A DNA stretch of 64,000 nt from Oscillospiraceae bacterium (GCA_017512485.1 JAFWGE010000024.1:1-64000), one strand, 5' to 3'; positions 17,030-25,515 are shown, counted from the stretch's first letter. Numbers and translations are program-made. Notes: generated by a model not told the origin, from the letters alone.

Positions 17030-18613
17030 TTAAATATCGGCCAGGTGCATGCGGTCCTTCATATCGACCTTTTTGCTGGGACGGATGGCAGCAAAGTCGC
17101 CCTTGGTGACTACGAGGTCACCCTCCATCTCACGCAGCTCTGCCCAGTAGCCGCTGGTGGGCTTGTCAAGGGGTACGCCCTCGTCTATAAGCAGCTGACG
17201 AACGCGGGTGCCGGGGATGTCGCGGGGACGGACCTTCTCATTCACAGCGATGGCTGCCGCCAGACCTGCGGCATGGCCGGTGCCCATGGCCGGTCCGATT
17301 ATGCGCATGGCTCCGTTGGCGTGGAACTCGGAGGAGCAGCAGCGTCCGGCGCAGAGCAGGTTGTCAACTACCTGAGGCAGCAGTGAACGGTACGGGATCT
17401 CGCAGTAGTCCCTGGGGTTGGAGCGGGCGGGAAGACCGGCGGGGATGCCGAAGGGGTGCATATTGGCTGTGCAGCACTGGCCGTGCTCCTCTTCTTCTAT
17501 AACAGCGGAACCCACGGGGACGGGCATATGCATATGGCGCTGGAAGACCCAGTAATCGCTGGTGGGATGGTGGGCGTCGAACATCTCGGGGAAGCGAGCG
17601 ATGCCGTCCTCAAACTTCACGCCGCCGCATACGTCGCTGGATTTGAGCATATACTCGCCGAATATCCTCCTGCTGTCTCTGGAGCCGGGGATGGAACCCA
17701 TGCCGACAAGGCGCAGGTTCTCGAATCCGGGAACATGATTTTTCAGGAAGGCGTGGAACTGCTTCATCAGCTGATGCTGCTCCAGGATCTGACGGGTGAT
17801 GTCCTCGGGGTCGGTATTGTGGCAGTAATAGCTGTGGAAAGAGAAGGTAACGTAAGAGGCGTTGTCGTCGGGAGTGTTGGGGATCCTGACGCGGAAGAAA
17901 TCGCCGTGACGATTGCATACGTGCCTGGTCATTTCGCCCCTGGCAATAGCCTCTTCCTCAAGCACATAGACCATGGGCAGGGGGTTCTCCACGCCCTTCG
18001 CTATTTGCTCCTTCTTCCATGCGTCTGCTGCCGCGAGATATTTGGGGAGGTTGGCGCCTGCCCAGCGGGAGCCCTGGGTGGTGGACTGGTTGAGACCAGC
18101 GAAGTCCTGACCGCCTACTTCAAAGGGAACTCCGGCCATGGCAGCAACGTCGCCGTCACCGGTGGCGTCGATGTAGACTTTGGCCTTGCAGCGAAGGATG
18201 CCGGCCTTGGTGTAGAAATACAAGCAGTTGATGTTGGAGCCGTCCATCTCCGCGTTGATGAAGATGGAGTCGTACACTATACGGCTGCCAGCCTTGAAAA
18301 GCATGTCCTCAAGGATAATCTTGCCGTACTCAGGCTCGAAAGAGGGGTTTCTGTAGTAATTCTTGGAGGGATCGGGCTTTCTGAGCTGGCCGACTTTTTC
18401 AAGCTCCTCGGCGAATTCCTGGCAGATACCCTCAATGTTGCCCGCTATCTGGGGGACGTAGCCGTTGGTGGCAAGACCGCCGAGGGTGGTGCCTCTTTCA
18501 AAGAGAATGGTGTGCATACCCTTTCGGGCAGCCTCGATGGCAGCCGCGCAGCCGCCGGTCCCGCCGCCTACGACGGCAACGTCGCAATAAAGTGTTTTGT
18601 AAACTTCCTGCAT
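17030..18613 (-). CDS. FAD-dependent oxidoreductase
   Basis: A 527-aa flavoprotein of the FAD_oxidored type (fumarate reductase/succinate dehydrogenase-like Rossmann fold). The N-terminal CDVAVVGGGTGGCAAAIEAA is the FAD dinucleotide loop, LFERGTTLGGLATNG follows as expected, and the second FAD contact is probably ARAMGTGHAAGL-like HANGAMRIIGPAMGTGHAAG near residue 440. No signal peptide or haem-binding motif is present, so it should be cytosolic. Start ATG at 18613 has AAGGAGATG upstream. It heads an operon with the UroD-like gene. Substrate is unknown; the pairing suggests that it oxidises or reduces the compound that the UroD-like protein handles. Confidence 0.85.
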   Translation of the reverse strand: MQEVYKTLYCDVAVVGGGTGGCAAAIEAARKGMHTILFERGTTLGGLATNGYVPQIAGNIEGICQEFAEELEKVGQLRKPDPSKNYYRNPSFEPEYGKIILEDMLFKAGSRIVYDSIFINAEMDGSNINCLYFYTKAGILRCKAKVYIDATGDGDVAAMAGVPFEVGGQDFAGLNQSTTQGSRWAGANLPKYLAAADAWKKEQIAKGVENPLPMVYVLEEEAIARGEMTRHVCNRHGDFFRVRIPNTPDDNASYVTFSFHSYYCHNTDPEDITRQILEQHQLMKQFHAFLKNHVPGFENLRLVGMGSIPGSRDSRRIFGEYMLKSSDVCGGVKFEDGIARFPEMFDAHHPTSDYWVFQRHMHMPVPVGSAVIEEEEHGQCCTANMHPFGIPAGLPARSNPRDYCEIPYRSLLPQVVDNLLCAGRCCSSEFHANGAMRIIGPAMGTGHAAGLAAAIAVNEKVRPRDIPGTRVRQLLIDEGVPLDKPTSGYWAELREMEGDLVVTKGDFAAIRPSKKVDMKDRMHLADI

Positions 18614-18671
18614 GATTTCATCTCCTTATTATTTGCGGTAATACTGATGCACGGACGAAGCCGGGCACGAA

Positions 18672-18731
18672 TAGAGTAAACACTCTAATTGGAGCGCCTG
18701 AGCGCACAAGGACGCTCCTTATACTATTATA
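18672..18731 (-). promoter_or_regulatory. Promoter -10 and two leader hairpins of the FAD oxidoreductase operon
   Basis: On the minus strand a TATAAT (18726-18731) is followed by GGAGCG...CGCTCC (18713-18718 with 18691-18696) and then by the palindrome TAGAGTGTTTACTCTA (18672-18687). The palindrome has 6-bp arms and looks like a repressor operator or a small hairpin. No clear -35 box is seen. Confidence 0.45.
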
Positions 18732-18780
18732 ACATATTTTACGAAAAAGTACATATTAAGTTTTTGAAGTTGCGCAGGGA

Positions 18781-18819
18781 AACAGCAAAAGGAGCCTGCG
18801 GGAAGGACCCGCAGACTCC
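18781..18819 (-). terminator. Rho-independent terminator of the DUF169 gene
   Basis: A 12-bp stem with one mismatch (18791-18802 with 18808-18819) and a 5-nt loop; TTTTGCTGTTT follows on the minus strand. Confidence 0.8.
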
Positions 18820-18840
18820 CTTAAAAGGAAGCGTGGCTGA

Positions 18841-19659
18841 TTATCTTCCGGCGGAATGATCCCAATCCTCGCCCTGCTCCAGGCCCCAGATCTCAAACAG
18901 CCTGTTGTAGAACGGGGGACGCGGGAAGTCCAGAGGAATCTCCAGCATCTTGTCGTCCGCCTTCATCATTTTGCTCATGTTCTCTACAGATTTGACAAGA
19001 GCTTCAAATTTTGCGGGCGGAACAGTGAGAATGACCTCATCGTCCCTGGCTCTGGCGCGCTCGACCTCGCCGGGGTCGGGGAGAGTCACGCGGAACTCGC
19101 CGGTCTGGAAGGTAGGTACGGTGCAGTAGATACATGAGTCGATGCCGTCGAACACGCTGGTAAAATGTCCGCCGAGTATGCTCTTTATACACCTGGTGAG
19201 GTAATTGATCTTGAAAGGAGTGGAATAGATCATTATGACGTCGGGCTCAAAGGTGCAGGTGGTGAGAGGAGCTACGACGACGGCCTCGTATTTGCCCAGG
19301 GGGAGGCGCGGGAATTTCTCGAAGAATTTGGCTGCCTGTTCCTTGTCGGGGATGCCGATAAATTTGACGACCTCGTCGAACTGGGGCTGTCCGGGAACGC
19401 ATTCCACGTTGCCATAGCCAATCAGGGGGTTCCAGCACCAGTGATCCTTGGTGGTCATGGCTATGGTCTGGCCTTTCATCCTTGCATAGGAGAACACCTG
19501 GCACATGGCCATATGCTTGTGCATATCTCTGGTGGGGAAGATCGCCTCCGCGGGAACGTCCGCTGCCTTTTCGTACCACTTGATGGCCAGGGGGAAAGTG
19601 CGAAGCTGTATGAGCTCCGACAGCTGCTTGGCATATGCGTTGTACTGTTCTACCGTCAT
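18841..19659 (-). CDS. DUF169 family protein (paralogue 1)
   Basis: A 272-aa cytosolic protein of DUF169 (COG2043), a family without a settled function. Conserved blocks include KHMAMCQVFSYARMKG, DHWCWNPLIGYGNVECVPG, GKYEAVVVAPLTTCTFEPDV, GIDSCIYCTVP and LPDPGEVERARARDDEVI. The Cys residues in CQ, WCW, VEC, TC and DSC recur in the paralogue at 24543-25367, so a metal or cofactor site is possible. I chose ATG at 19659 because GGAGGT stands 7 nt upstream; an ATG 15 nt earlier overlaps the ribosome site itself. It lies between the FAD oxidoreductase (its own terminator separates them) and the enolase-superfamily gene, 53 nt downstream of the latter. Confidence 0.85.
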   Translation of the reverse strand: MTVEQYNAYAKQLSELIQLRTFPLAIKWYEKAADVPAEAIFPTRDMHKHMAMCQVFSYARMKGQTIAMTTKDHWCWNPLIGYGNVECVPGQPQFDEVVKFIGIPDKEQAAKFFEKFPRLPLGKYEAVVVAPLTTCTFEPDVIMIYSTPFKINYLTRCIKSILGGHFTSVFDGIDSCIYCTVPTFQTGEFRVTLPDPGEVERARARDDEVILTVPPAKFEALVKSVENMSKMMKADDKMLEIPLDFPRPPFYNRLFEIWGLEQGEDWDHSAGR

Positions 19660-19712
19660 GATTTCAACCTCCATTTATATATTGTTCCGGATATTTATGG
19701 ATATACGGGTAC

Positions 19713-20888
19713 TTACACGCTGACGACGTCCGCTTCAGCCATGGCCTTTTCCGACCATTCGTTCCCAAGCCCCGGGAGTTCCGGAGCAGTAAAGAAACCG
19801 TCTTTAGGCTGGTAGTCGTTGACGCACAGATCTATGTTGTACCCGTGCAGGAAGCACAGATGGTGCTCGTGGATGATGAAATTGGGGAGCGCGGTTTCCA
19901 GATGTACAGCCGCAATGGAGCTGATGGGGGTGCCGCAGGCATGGGCCTGAATAGCAACGTCATACGTGTGGGCCATATCGGCAATCTTCTTGCCCTCAGT
20001 GAAACCGCCGCAGGTACCCAGATCCGGCTGGGCAACCTGGAGGCAGCTGTTTTCAAAGTAGGGCAGGTACTGCCACCGGGTGTAGATCCTTTCCCCATTG
20101 GCCAGAGGTATGTTGATGTTGTCGCATATATATTTGGAAGTTTTGGCTGAGGGAGTGTTGGGTTCCTCAAAGAAGAATATGTCGTAGGGTTCCGAAGCGT
20201 TGGCAAACTGGATGGCGCCCAAGGCATCCAAATTGGAGTGGTTCTCGATTATGATATCCACGTCGTCGCCCACGCGGCGGCGTATAGCCTCCAGGCGGGA
20301 CACGCCGACACGGAGGGTTTTGGGATCCAGTTTGGCGCGTTTACGGTTGCGGTCCATCATGCTGCCAAACTCATCATACAGGAAGAAGTCCACTTTTACC
20401 GCGTCGTATCCCAGTTCCTTGACGCAGTACTCGGCTATGTCAGCGTATTCCTCGGGGGTTATCTTTTTCTCATGGACAGGCCCGAAGCCCTGTTGTATCT
20501 GGCTGGCATAGCAGCGGAGCTTTTCGTTGCGTTTTCCGCCCAGAAGCTTGTAAACCGGGGCATTGAAAAACTTGCCTTTGATATCCCAGAGCGCCATATC
20601 TATGGCGGAAATACCGGCAGCCACCACCGGGCCGGCAGCCTGGCCCCAGAAAGTCGTCCTGTGGAGTTTATCCCAAACCACTTCGTTATCCAGCGGATCC
20701 ATGCCGATTATGAGGGCGCTAAGATCCTTTACCATACCGAAAGCGGCTGAGGCCCCGGTGCCGTAGGACAGTGCGGCCTCGCCGTCGCCGTAGACGCCCT
20801 CATCGGTATAAATGCGGCATCCCACGGGCTTGAACGGAATGGGGACGTGGCAGTTGAAAGCGAATATATCCACTTTTGTTATCTTCAT
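19713..20888 (-). CDS. Mandelate racemase/muconate lactonizing enzyme family protein (sugar-acid dehydratase-like)
   Basis: A 391-aa enolase-superfamily enzyme. The N-terminal capping domain (KITKVDIFAF, TDEGVYGDGEAAL) precedes the barrel. In the barrel the metal-ligand strands are recognisable: VKVDF, then IIENHSN, FFFEEPN and LANGERIYTRWQ, and the general-acid/base region IQAHACGTPISSIAA carries the His expected in galactonate/gluconate/mannonate dehydratase-type members. That makes dehydration of a sugar acid the best guess, but specificity in this superfamily cannot be assigned by motif. GGAGGCAAGTTCGT precedes ATG at 20888. The adjacent DUF169 gene follows on the same strand. Confidence 0.8.
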   Translation of the reverse strand: MKITKVDIFAFNCHVPIPFKPVGCRIYTDEGVYGDGEAALSYGTGASAAFGMVKDLSALIIGMDPLDNEVVWDKLHRTTFWGQAAGPVVAAGISAIDMALWDIKGKFFNAPVYKLLGGKRNEKLRCYASQIQQGFGPVHEKKITPEEYADIAEYCVKELGYDAVKVDFFLYDEFGSMMDRNRKRAKLDPKTLRVGVSRLEAIRRRVGDDVDIIIENHSNLDALGAIQFANASEPYDIFFFEEPNTPSAKTSKYICDNINIPLANGERIYTRWQYLPYFENSCLQVAQPDLGTCGGFTEGKKIADMAHTYDVAIQAHACGTPISSIAAVHLETALPNFIIHEHHLCFLHGYNIDLCVNDYQPKDGFFTAPELPGLGNEWSEKAMAEADVVSV

Positions 20889-20930
20889 ACGAACTTGCCT
20901 CCATAGTAAGTGTAACGCTGTATTGACTCT

Positions 20931-20960
20931 ATTATAACTGTATTATAACTGTTTTCGCAA
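20931..20960 (-). promoter_or_regulatory. Putative promoter of the enolase-superfamily gene
   Basis: Minus strand TTGCGA (20955-20960), 18-nt spacer, TATAAT (20931-20936). A second TATAAT lies 11 nt upstream inside the direct repeat ACAGTTATAAT, so two start points are possible. Confidence 0.45.
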
Positions 20961-20987
20961 AAAAAACAATGAATAACAGTGCGCCTC

Positions 20988-21016
20988 TTTAAATTATTTG
21001 CCGTCTTGTGTATAAT
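20988..21016 (+). promoter_or_regulatory. Putative promoter of the M18 aminopeptidase
   Basis: TTTAAA (20988-20993), 17-nt spacer, TATAAT (21011-21016) with a TG one base before it. Confidence 0.45.
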
Positions 21017-21139
21017 CTGTTATACGAATTGTAGCGGACGGACCGGCGGACGCGGAGCACGCTGGACCGGAAGCGTGTTTCAGCACGTATAATAGGACCA
21101 TACAGGTAAAAAACGAGTATTGAACGGCAGGGATATCCA

Positions 21140-22501
21140 ATGGGAACAATTGAAAACAGCGCGGCAGGCAGCCTTATGTCCGGGCTTTCCGGACTTATGG
21201 AGTTCCTGAAAAACAGCCCCACGGCTTTCCACGCAGTGGAAAATATACGCATCAGGCTGGAGACAGAGGGATTTGAGAGACTTACGGAAGCCGATGCATG
21301 GAACATAACTCCGGGAGGGAAATACTATACGGTCCGGGGAGGATCAAGTATAATAGCCTTCAGAGTGGGAGAGAAATTCGCCGGCGGCGGTTTCATGATA
21401 GCCGCTTCCCACAGCGATTCCCCATGTTTCAAGCTGAAACCGAACTGTGAGTTGAATGTTAAAGGGCAGTACGTACAGCTGAATACCGAGGGATACGGAG
21501 GCATGATATGTTCATCATGGATGGACAGGCCCCTGTCCGTGGCGGGCCGACTGTTGGTGAGAAAAACCGGCCGGGGGGTGACTGAGTTCGAGTCCCGTCT
21601 GGTGGATCTCGGAAGGGACCTGGTACTTATACCGAACCTGGCTATACACATGAACCGCCGCGTGAACGATTCGCAGTCGTACAATAAGCAGACGGACATG
21701 TTGCCCCTGTTTTCGTGCGGGAATACGGACAGCGGAGAACTGCTGCGCATGGCTGCGGAGCTCGCGGGAGCGGAACCGCAGGACGTACTGGGCAGCGACC
21801 TTTGCTTATACAACCGTACGGAACCGACAGTATGGGGCGCCGGGAACGAATTCATCTCCTCGGGCAGGCTGGACGACCTGGAGTGCGCGTTTTGCTCGTT
21901 GGAGGGGTTCCTTGCCGGACGAAACGAAAAGACCATACAGGTCTTCTGCTGCTTCGACAACGAGGAAGTCGGGTCCCACACTAAGCAGGGGGCAGTTTCG
22001 ACGTTCCTGCCGGACGTGCTTCGGAGGGCGGCTTCAGCCTTGGGGGCCGACGGCGAAGAGTTCAGACGCATGGCGGCTGGCAGTTTTATGCTTAGCTGTG
22101 ATAACGCCCACGCCGTACACCCGAACCATCCGGAGAAGACAGACACAAAAAACTGTGTATATATGAACGGCGGGGTGGTAATAAAGTATAATTCCGCGCA
22201 GAAATATACCACCGACGGAGTGTCCATGGCCGTTTTCAGAGAGCTTTGCGGGAGAGCGGGCGTACCTGTGCAGTATTTCGCGAACCGTTCCGACGAACCC
22301 GGAGGAAGTACCCTTGGAAATCTGGCAATGGCGCAGTTTTCAGTGAACACGGTGGATATAGGCCTTGCCCAGCTGGCTATGCACAGCGCGTACGAGACGG
22401 CGGGGGCTGAAGATCCGGGGTATATGACAGCGGCGTGCAGGGAGTTCTTTTCCGCCAGAGTGTTTGCCGCCCGGGACGGGAGCATTGCGCTGGAGGACTG
22501 A
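21140..22501 (+). CDS. M18 family aminopeptidase
   Basis: A 453-aa zinc aminopeptidase of the aspartyl aminopeptidase/ApeB family, which trims N-terminal residues from peptides in the cytosol as a multimer. Metal and catalytic blocks are visible: MIAASHSDSPCFKLKP (first His ligand), VFCCFDNEEVGSHTKQG (Glu base and Glu ligand), LSCDNAHAVHPNH and, near the C-terminus, the last His ligand in LAMHSAYETAGA. SSGRLDDLECAF provides the bridging Asp. Length is usual for the family. It is a single gene with its own promoter and terminator. Confidence 0.92.
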   Translation: MGTIENSAAGSLMSGLSGLMEFLKNSPTAFHAVENIRIRLETEGFERLTEADAWNITPGGKYYTVRGGSSIIAFRVGEKFAGGGFMIAASHSDSPCFKLKPNCELNVKGQYVQLNTEGYGGMICSSWMDRPLSVAGRLLVRKTGRGVTEFESRLVDLGRDLVLIPNLAIHMNRRVNDSQSYNKQTDMLPLFSCGNTDSGELLRMAAELAGAEPQDVLGSDLCLYNRTEPTVWGAGNEFISSGRLDDLECAFCSLEGFLAGRNEKTIQVFCCFDNEEVGSHTKQGAVSTFLPDVLRRAASALGADGEEFRRMAAGSFMLSCDNAHAVHPNHPEKTDTKNCVYMNGGVVIKYNSAQKYTTDGVSMAVFRELCGRAGVPVQYFANRSDEPGGSTLGNLAMAQFSVNTVDIGLAQLAMHSAYETAGAEDPGYMTAACREFFSARVFAARDGSIALED

Positions 22502-22567
22502 AAAAGAGCAGTCAAAAAGCAACTCAAAAGGAGTATAATAATAGTAGTAATAATGGTATGAATCGAA

Positions 22568-22600
22568 AGGCCGCCCGGACCGGGCGGCCTGATCGTTTTT
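22568..22600 (+). terminator. Rho-independent terminator of the aminopeptidase gene
   Basis: A 10-bp perfect stem (22568-22577 with 22581-22590) is followed by GATCG and five T. Confidence 0.85.
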
Positions 22601-22615
22601 CTGATATCTGGAGGG

Positions 22616-23389
22616 TCACGCTTTGAGGTCGCATCTGGTCCCGGTGATCTCCGCCAGCTCCTGCCAGTGGTCCATGCGGCGTTTCAGCTCAGCCTTACTA
22701 TCCTCGTCATCCCTGAAAGCAATGAGTTCCCAGTCCATCTCCTCCAGGGCCTGAAAGAATTCCGGAAGTTTGCGGAACGGTACGCTTATCATGCGCAGCC
22801 CCTGAGGGTAAGCCTTGCGGCGCTTGAGGCCGTGATAGAACCCGGTGGTGATGTGGTTAACCTTGCCGGAGATGATCGGATGGGCTATCATCCACGCGCA
22901 GCTGATTATTGGGGACGACACCGACTCCCAAAGGTCCCCGGATATATATGAGGTGGCCCTCATGATTATGTCCGCCTGGGGGAAATCAGCGACGAAATAC
23001 AGCAGGTCAGGGTCGAAGTTGCATTCTGCCGCTGGACAGTACTCTACATAATTTACGGTATGGGGCTCCAAAATGGGCAGTCTCTGGTACAGCTGTTGAG
23101 CCGCGACAGGGGCTTTGTAACAGCCGAAATCGTAACCCGCCTGGCCGCTGGCGGTGACGGGAGGCTTCCCTTCCATCCCCAGCACCATCTTTCCCACACA
23201 GGCCTCGTCTTCGATGCCTATATAAAAGTGTTTTCCCGTGTCCTGGGTGTATTTGACGAACTGGCAAAGGGCAATAGGGGGGCCGTCATAGCGCGGTACC
23301 CCGGGGGGCTCGAATCTGAGCTTTATGGCTACGGCGGGATAAGGGAGATCCAGCTTTTTGATGAGTTCTCTGTCTTTTTCTCGCATCAT
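22616..23389 (-). CDS. DUF169 family protein (paralogue 2, divergent)
   Basis: A 257-aa member of DUF169, clearly different from the other two in the window. It shares the opening (LDLPYPAVAIKLRFEPP, IALCQFVKYTQ) and the overall block order, with YVEYCPAAECNFDPDLLYF in place of APLTTCTFEPDV. It lacks the DHWCW block and has instead EDEACVGKMVLGM and AGYDFGCYKAP. ATG at 23389 has AGGAGG eight nt upstream. A decayed glycerate kinase gene lies 30 nt upstream on the same strand. Function unknown. Confidence 0.82.
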   Translation of the reverse strand: MMREKDRELIKKLDLPYPAVAIKLRFEPPGVPRYDGPPIALCQFVKYTQDTGKHFYIGIEDEACVGKMVLGMEGKPPVTASGQAGYDFGCYKAPVAAQQLYQRLPILEPHTVNYVEYCPAAECNFDPDLLYFVADFPQADIIMRATSYISGDLWESVSSPIISCAWMIAHPIISGKVNHITTGFYHGLKRRKAYPQGLRMISVPFRKLPEFFQALEEMDWELIAFRDDEDSKAELKRRMDHWQELAEITGTRCDLKA

Positions 23390-23419
23390 GGGGATTACCT
23401 CCTGTATATGATGTAGGTA

Positions 23420-23735
23420 TTAAACGGTTTCAAAACAGCGCAGGGCGACGGCCGCGCCGTTGATGTTGGAGCCGGCGGGGACCATGACAATGAGCCCGCC
23501 TGACAGCCTGAGGGCGCGATAAGAGCCGTTGCTATCGAGGGCAGCCGCCGCATTTCGGATATTGAGGGCGGTTCTGGCCATCCTACGGGCAGCCTTGCCT
23601 ACGGCGATGAGGATCTTTCTGCCTGTCCCACGGGCGGCAGTCTGCCATTGCAAATCGCACCGAGGCGTTCGGAAACACGGCGTCTATGCTCTCGAGGACT
23701 ATTCCTTCGGCATGTGCGCGGAGAGTTCTGCCCAA
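23420..23735 (-). pseudogene. Glycerate 2-kinase (MOFRL type) remnant, frameshifted and internally deleted
   Basis: Reading on the minus strand, an opening of the glycerate kinase type (GRTLRAHAEGIVLESIDAVF, then PNASVRFA) starts near 23735, possibly from a TTG with GGGAGA upstream. After about 30 codons the homology jumps to another frame: GRKILIAVGKAARRMARTAL, the N-terminal glycine-rich region. This is joined directly to AAALDSNGSYRALRLSGGLI and PAGSNINGAAVAL, which resemble the C-terminal end of the family (normally NDSY...TGPTGTNVNDL). So roughly 300 of about 420 codons are missing and at least one frameshift is present. Not functional as a kinase. Confidence 0.7.
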
Positions 23736-23823
23736 TATATCATTCTCCCTGAAACAGCATTATATATTAAATATAAGGACAATAACAGCATTTCATTTCC
23801 CAACGGCATAATTGTTCGTGATG

Positions 23824-23853
23824 TTGACAGGATAAGACCTGTGTATATACAAT
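23824..23853 (+). promoter_or_regulatory. Promoter with inverted repeat in the spacer
   Basis: TTGACA (23824-23829), 18-nt spacer, TACAAT (23848-23853). ACAGG and CCTGT (23827-23842) form a small inverted repeat inside the promoter, a possible operator. Confidence 0.5.
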
Positions 23854-23919
23854 ATGTGAGGCAGATCTGGACCCCGGACCGAACTATATTTCGGCAGACG
23901 CCGTAACACGGAGGTAAAA

Positions 23920-24528
23920 ATGAAGAGTCTCAAGATCCTGATCACACTGGCAAAGGTTGGTCGGGTACTCAGCAAAATAGTGTTTATAATCAGCCTTGTA
24001 GGAGCAATACTTGCCCTCTTGACCATAATCGCTCTGAAAAGTGTCGGCGGGGAGCTGAATCCTATCGGGGGTAACCTGCACTTGACCATAGTTGACGTAC
24101 AGGACTATTCCGCGGAGACTATTTACGCGTATATGGGGGTTGCAGTATTGATATGCGCCGGGGAGGTGTTCGTTGCCAGAAAGGCCGTGAAGTATTTTGA
24201 ACACGTGCTCTCCGAAGGGACGCCTTTCACGACCGGGCTGTCGACGCAGCTCAGAGATCTCGGCATAACAAACATAGCAGTCAGTCTCGGCATGGTTATA
24301 GTCTGCAGCGTGGCACTGGCGGCGGCAAAACGCTTCTACCCGGATCTGCCGGACCTCAGAGTCGAGAATACCGGGTCTATAAGCATGGGGATATCCATGC
24401 TCGTATGCTCCGCGCTTTGCAGGTACGCGGCGGAGCTCAGAGAGCAGGGCGGCACAGGCACAGATGCCCTGCCATCCGGGGACCGCAAAGAGAAAGAAGA
24501 CCGCCGGCATGGACCGGAGGATCAATAA
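23920..24528 (+). CDS. Predicted membrane protein (DUF2975-like)
   Basis: A 202-aa integral membrane protein with four hydrophobic segments (about residues 18-42, 68-88, 110-132 and 150-165) and a charged, hydrophilic C-terminal tail (GDRKEKEDRRHGPEDQ). The stretch ARKAVKYFEHVLSEGTPFT between TM2 and TM3 resembles DUF2975 proteins, small four-helix proteins often found with a short HTH regulator; none is seen next to it here. GGAGG stands 5 nt before ATG. It ends 14 nt before the DUF169 gene at 24543, so the two are likely cotranscribed. Function unknown. Confidence 0.75.
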   Translation: MKSLKILITLAKVGRVLSKIVFIISLVGAILALLTIIALKSVGGELNPIGGNLHLTIVDVQDYSAETIYAYMGVAVLICAGEVFVARKAVKYFEHVLSEGTPFTTGLSTQLRDLGITNIAVSLGMVIVCSVALAAAKRFYPDLPDLRVENTGSISMGISMLVCSALCRYAAELREQGGTGTDALPSGDRKEKEDRRHGPEDQ

Positions 24529-24542
24529 CGGAGGTGTTTATT

Positions 24543-25367
24543 ATGGATATCGGGACTATAAATCGTTGGGGGCGTATACTCGAGGACTCCATGAGACTGC
24601 GCAGCCTTCCTATCGCAGTCAAATTCTATGAAAAGAGCGCAGATATTCCCGCGGAGGCAGTGAGGCCCATGGAGAGGTACGGGAAGCATATGGCTTTCTG
24701 CCAGTCACTGGCGTATACCCGGATGAAAGGCATGACCATGGCGCTGTGTACCCAGGACCACTGGTGCTGGACACCGCTGGTGTGCTTTGGCAACGTGGAC
24801 TGTGCGCCCGGAGACCCGGCTTTTGAGATGATCAGCAGCAGGATAGGCGTTCCCGAGTCGGATGCAGCCAGAAAGTTTTTTGCACGGCTCCCTCGTTTCC
24901 CTCGCGGAAAGTATGAGGCGGTCGTGAGCGCCCCGCTTTCCAAGTGCTCCTTTGAGCCGGATGTTGTGCTGGTATATGCCGACGCAGCCAGGACAAATCA
25001 CATGGTCCGCACCATAAAGGCGGTAATAGGTGGACGGCTTGACAGTTCCTTCGACTACATAGATTCCTGCATTTACAGCACCATACCCCCGTTCGTAAAC
25101 AATGAATACCGCATCACGTTCCCTGATCCCGGAGACAGGGAGAGGGCGAGGGCCAGGGATGACGAGGTAATAGTGAGTATCCCGGGGGCCAGGCTGGGGG
25201 AATTTATGGAAACATTTGAGAAGCAGAACGATTCCATGGCCTTCGGGGATCAGATGTTTGATTTCCGGCTGGATTTCCCCAGACCGAAGTTCTATAACGA
25301 CCTTTTCGATATCTGGGGCCTGGAGACAGGGGAAGAATGGGAGCGGAACAGCTCCGCCTCTAAATGA
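24543..25367 (+). CDS. DUF169 family protein (paralogue 3)
   Basis: A 274-aa protein very similar along its full length to the one at 18841-19659. Shared blocks are KHMAFCQSLAYTRMKG, DHWCWTPLVCFGNVDCAPG, GKYEAVVSAPLSKCSFEPDV, YIDSCIYSTIP, FPDPGDRERARARDDEV and DFPRPKFYNDLFDIWGLE. I chose ATG at 24543 for its GGAGG eight nt upstream; longer in-frame starts run back through the preceding gene. It is the second gene after the membrane protein and converges on the glycyl radical enzyme gene. Function unknown. Confidence 0.85.
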   Translation: MDIGTINRWGRILEDSMRLRSLPIAVKFYEKSADIPAEAVRPMERYGKHMAFCQSLAYTRMKGMTMALCTQDHWCWTPLVCFGNVDCAPGDPAFEMISSRIGVPESDAARKFFARLPRFPRGKYEAVVSAPLSKCSFEPDVVLVYADAARTNHMVRTIKAVIGGRLDSSFDYIDSCIYSTIPPFVNNEYRITFPDPGDRERARARDDEVIVSIPGARLGEFMETFEKQNDSMAFGDQMFDFRLDFPRPKFYNDLFDIWGLETGEEWERNSSASK

Positions 25368-25466
25368 CACACGCGGCGCAAAACAACTGACAAAGCATGG
25401 TGCGATTATAAATAGATAAGCTATCCTTGCCGGATATTAATACAGCGCCGGGCAAACGGCGCGTGT

Positions 25467-25502
25467 AAAAAAGCCCCGCTCAAAGTGCTATGAGCGGGGC
25501 TT
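25467..25502 (-). terminator. Rho-independent terminator of the glycyl radical enzyme operon
   Basis: A 12-bp perfect stem (25471-25482 with 25491-25502) and six T on the minus strand. It may also slow plus-strand transcripts from the DUF169 gene. Confidence 0.85.
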
Positions 25503-25515
25503 GGCGTATGCAAAC

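Noticed and set aside
23884..24525. A 213-codon minus-strand open frame opposite the DUF2975-like gene
   Set aside because: The plus-strand frame has GGAGG, four hydrophobic segments and tight spacing to the next gene; the minus-strand frame has none of these.
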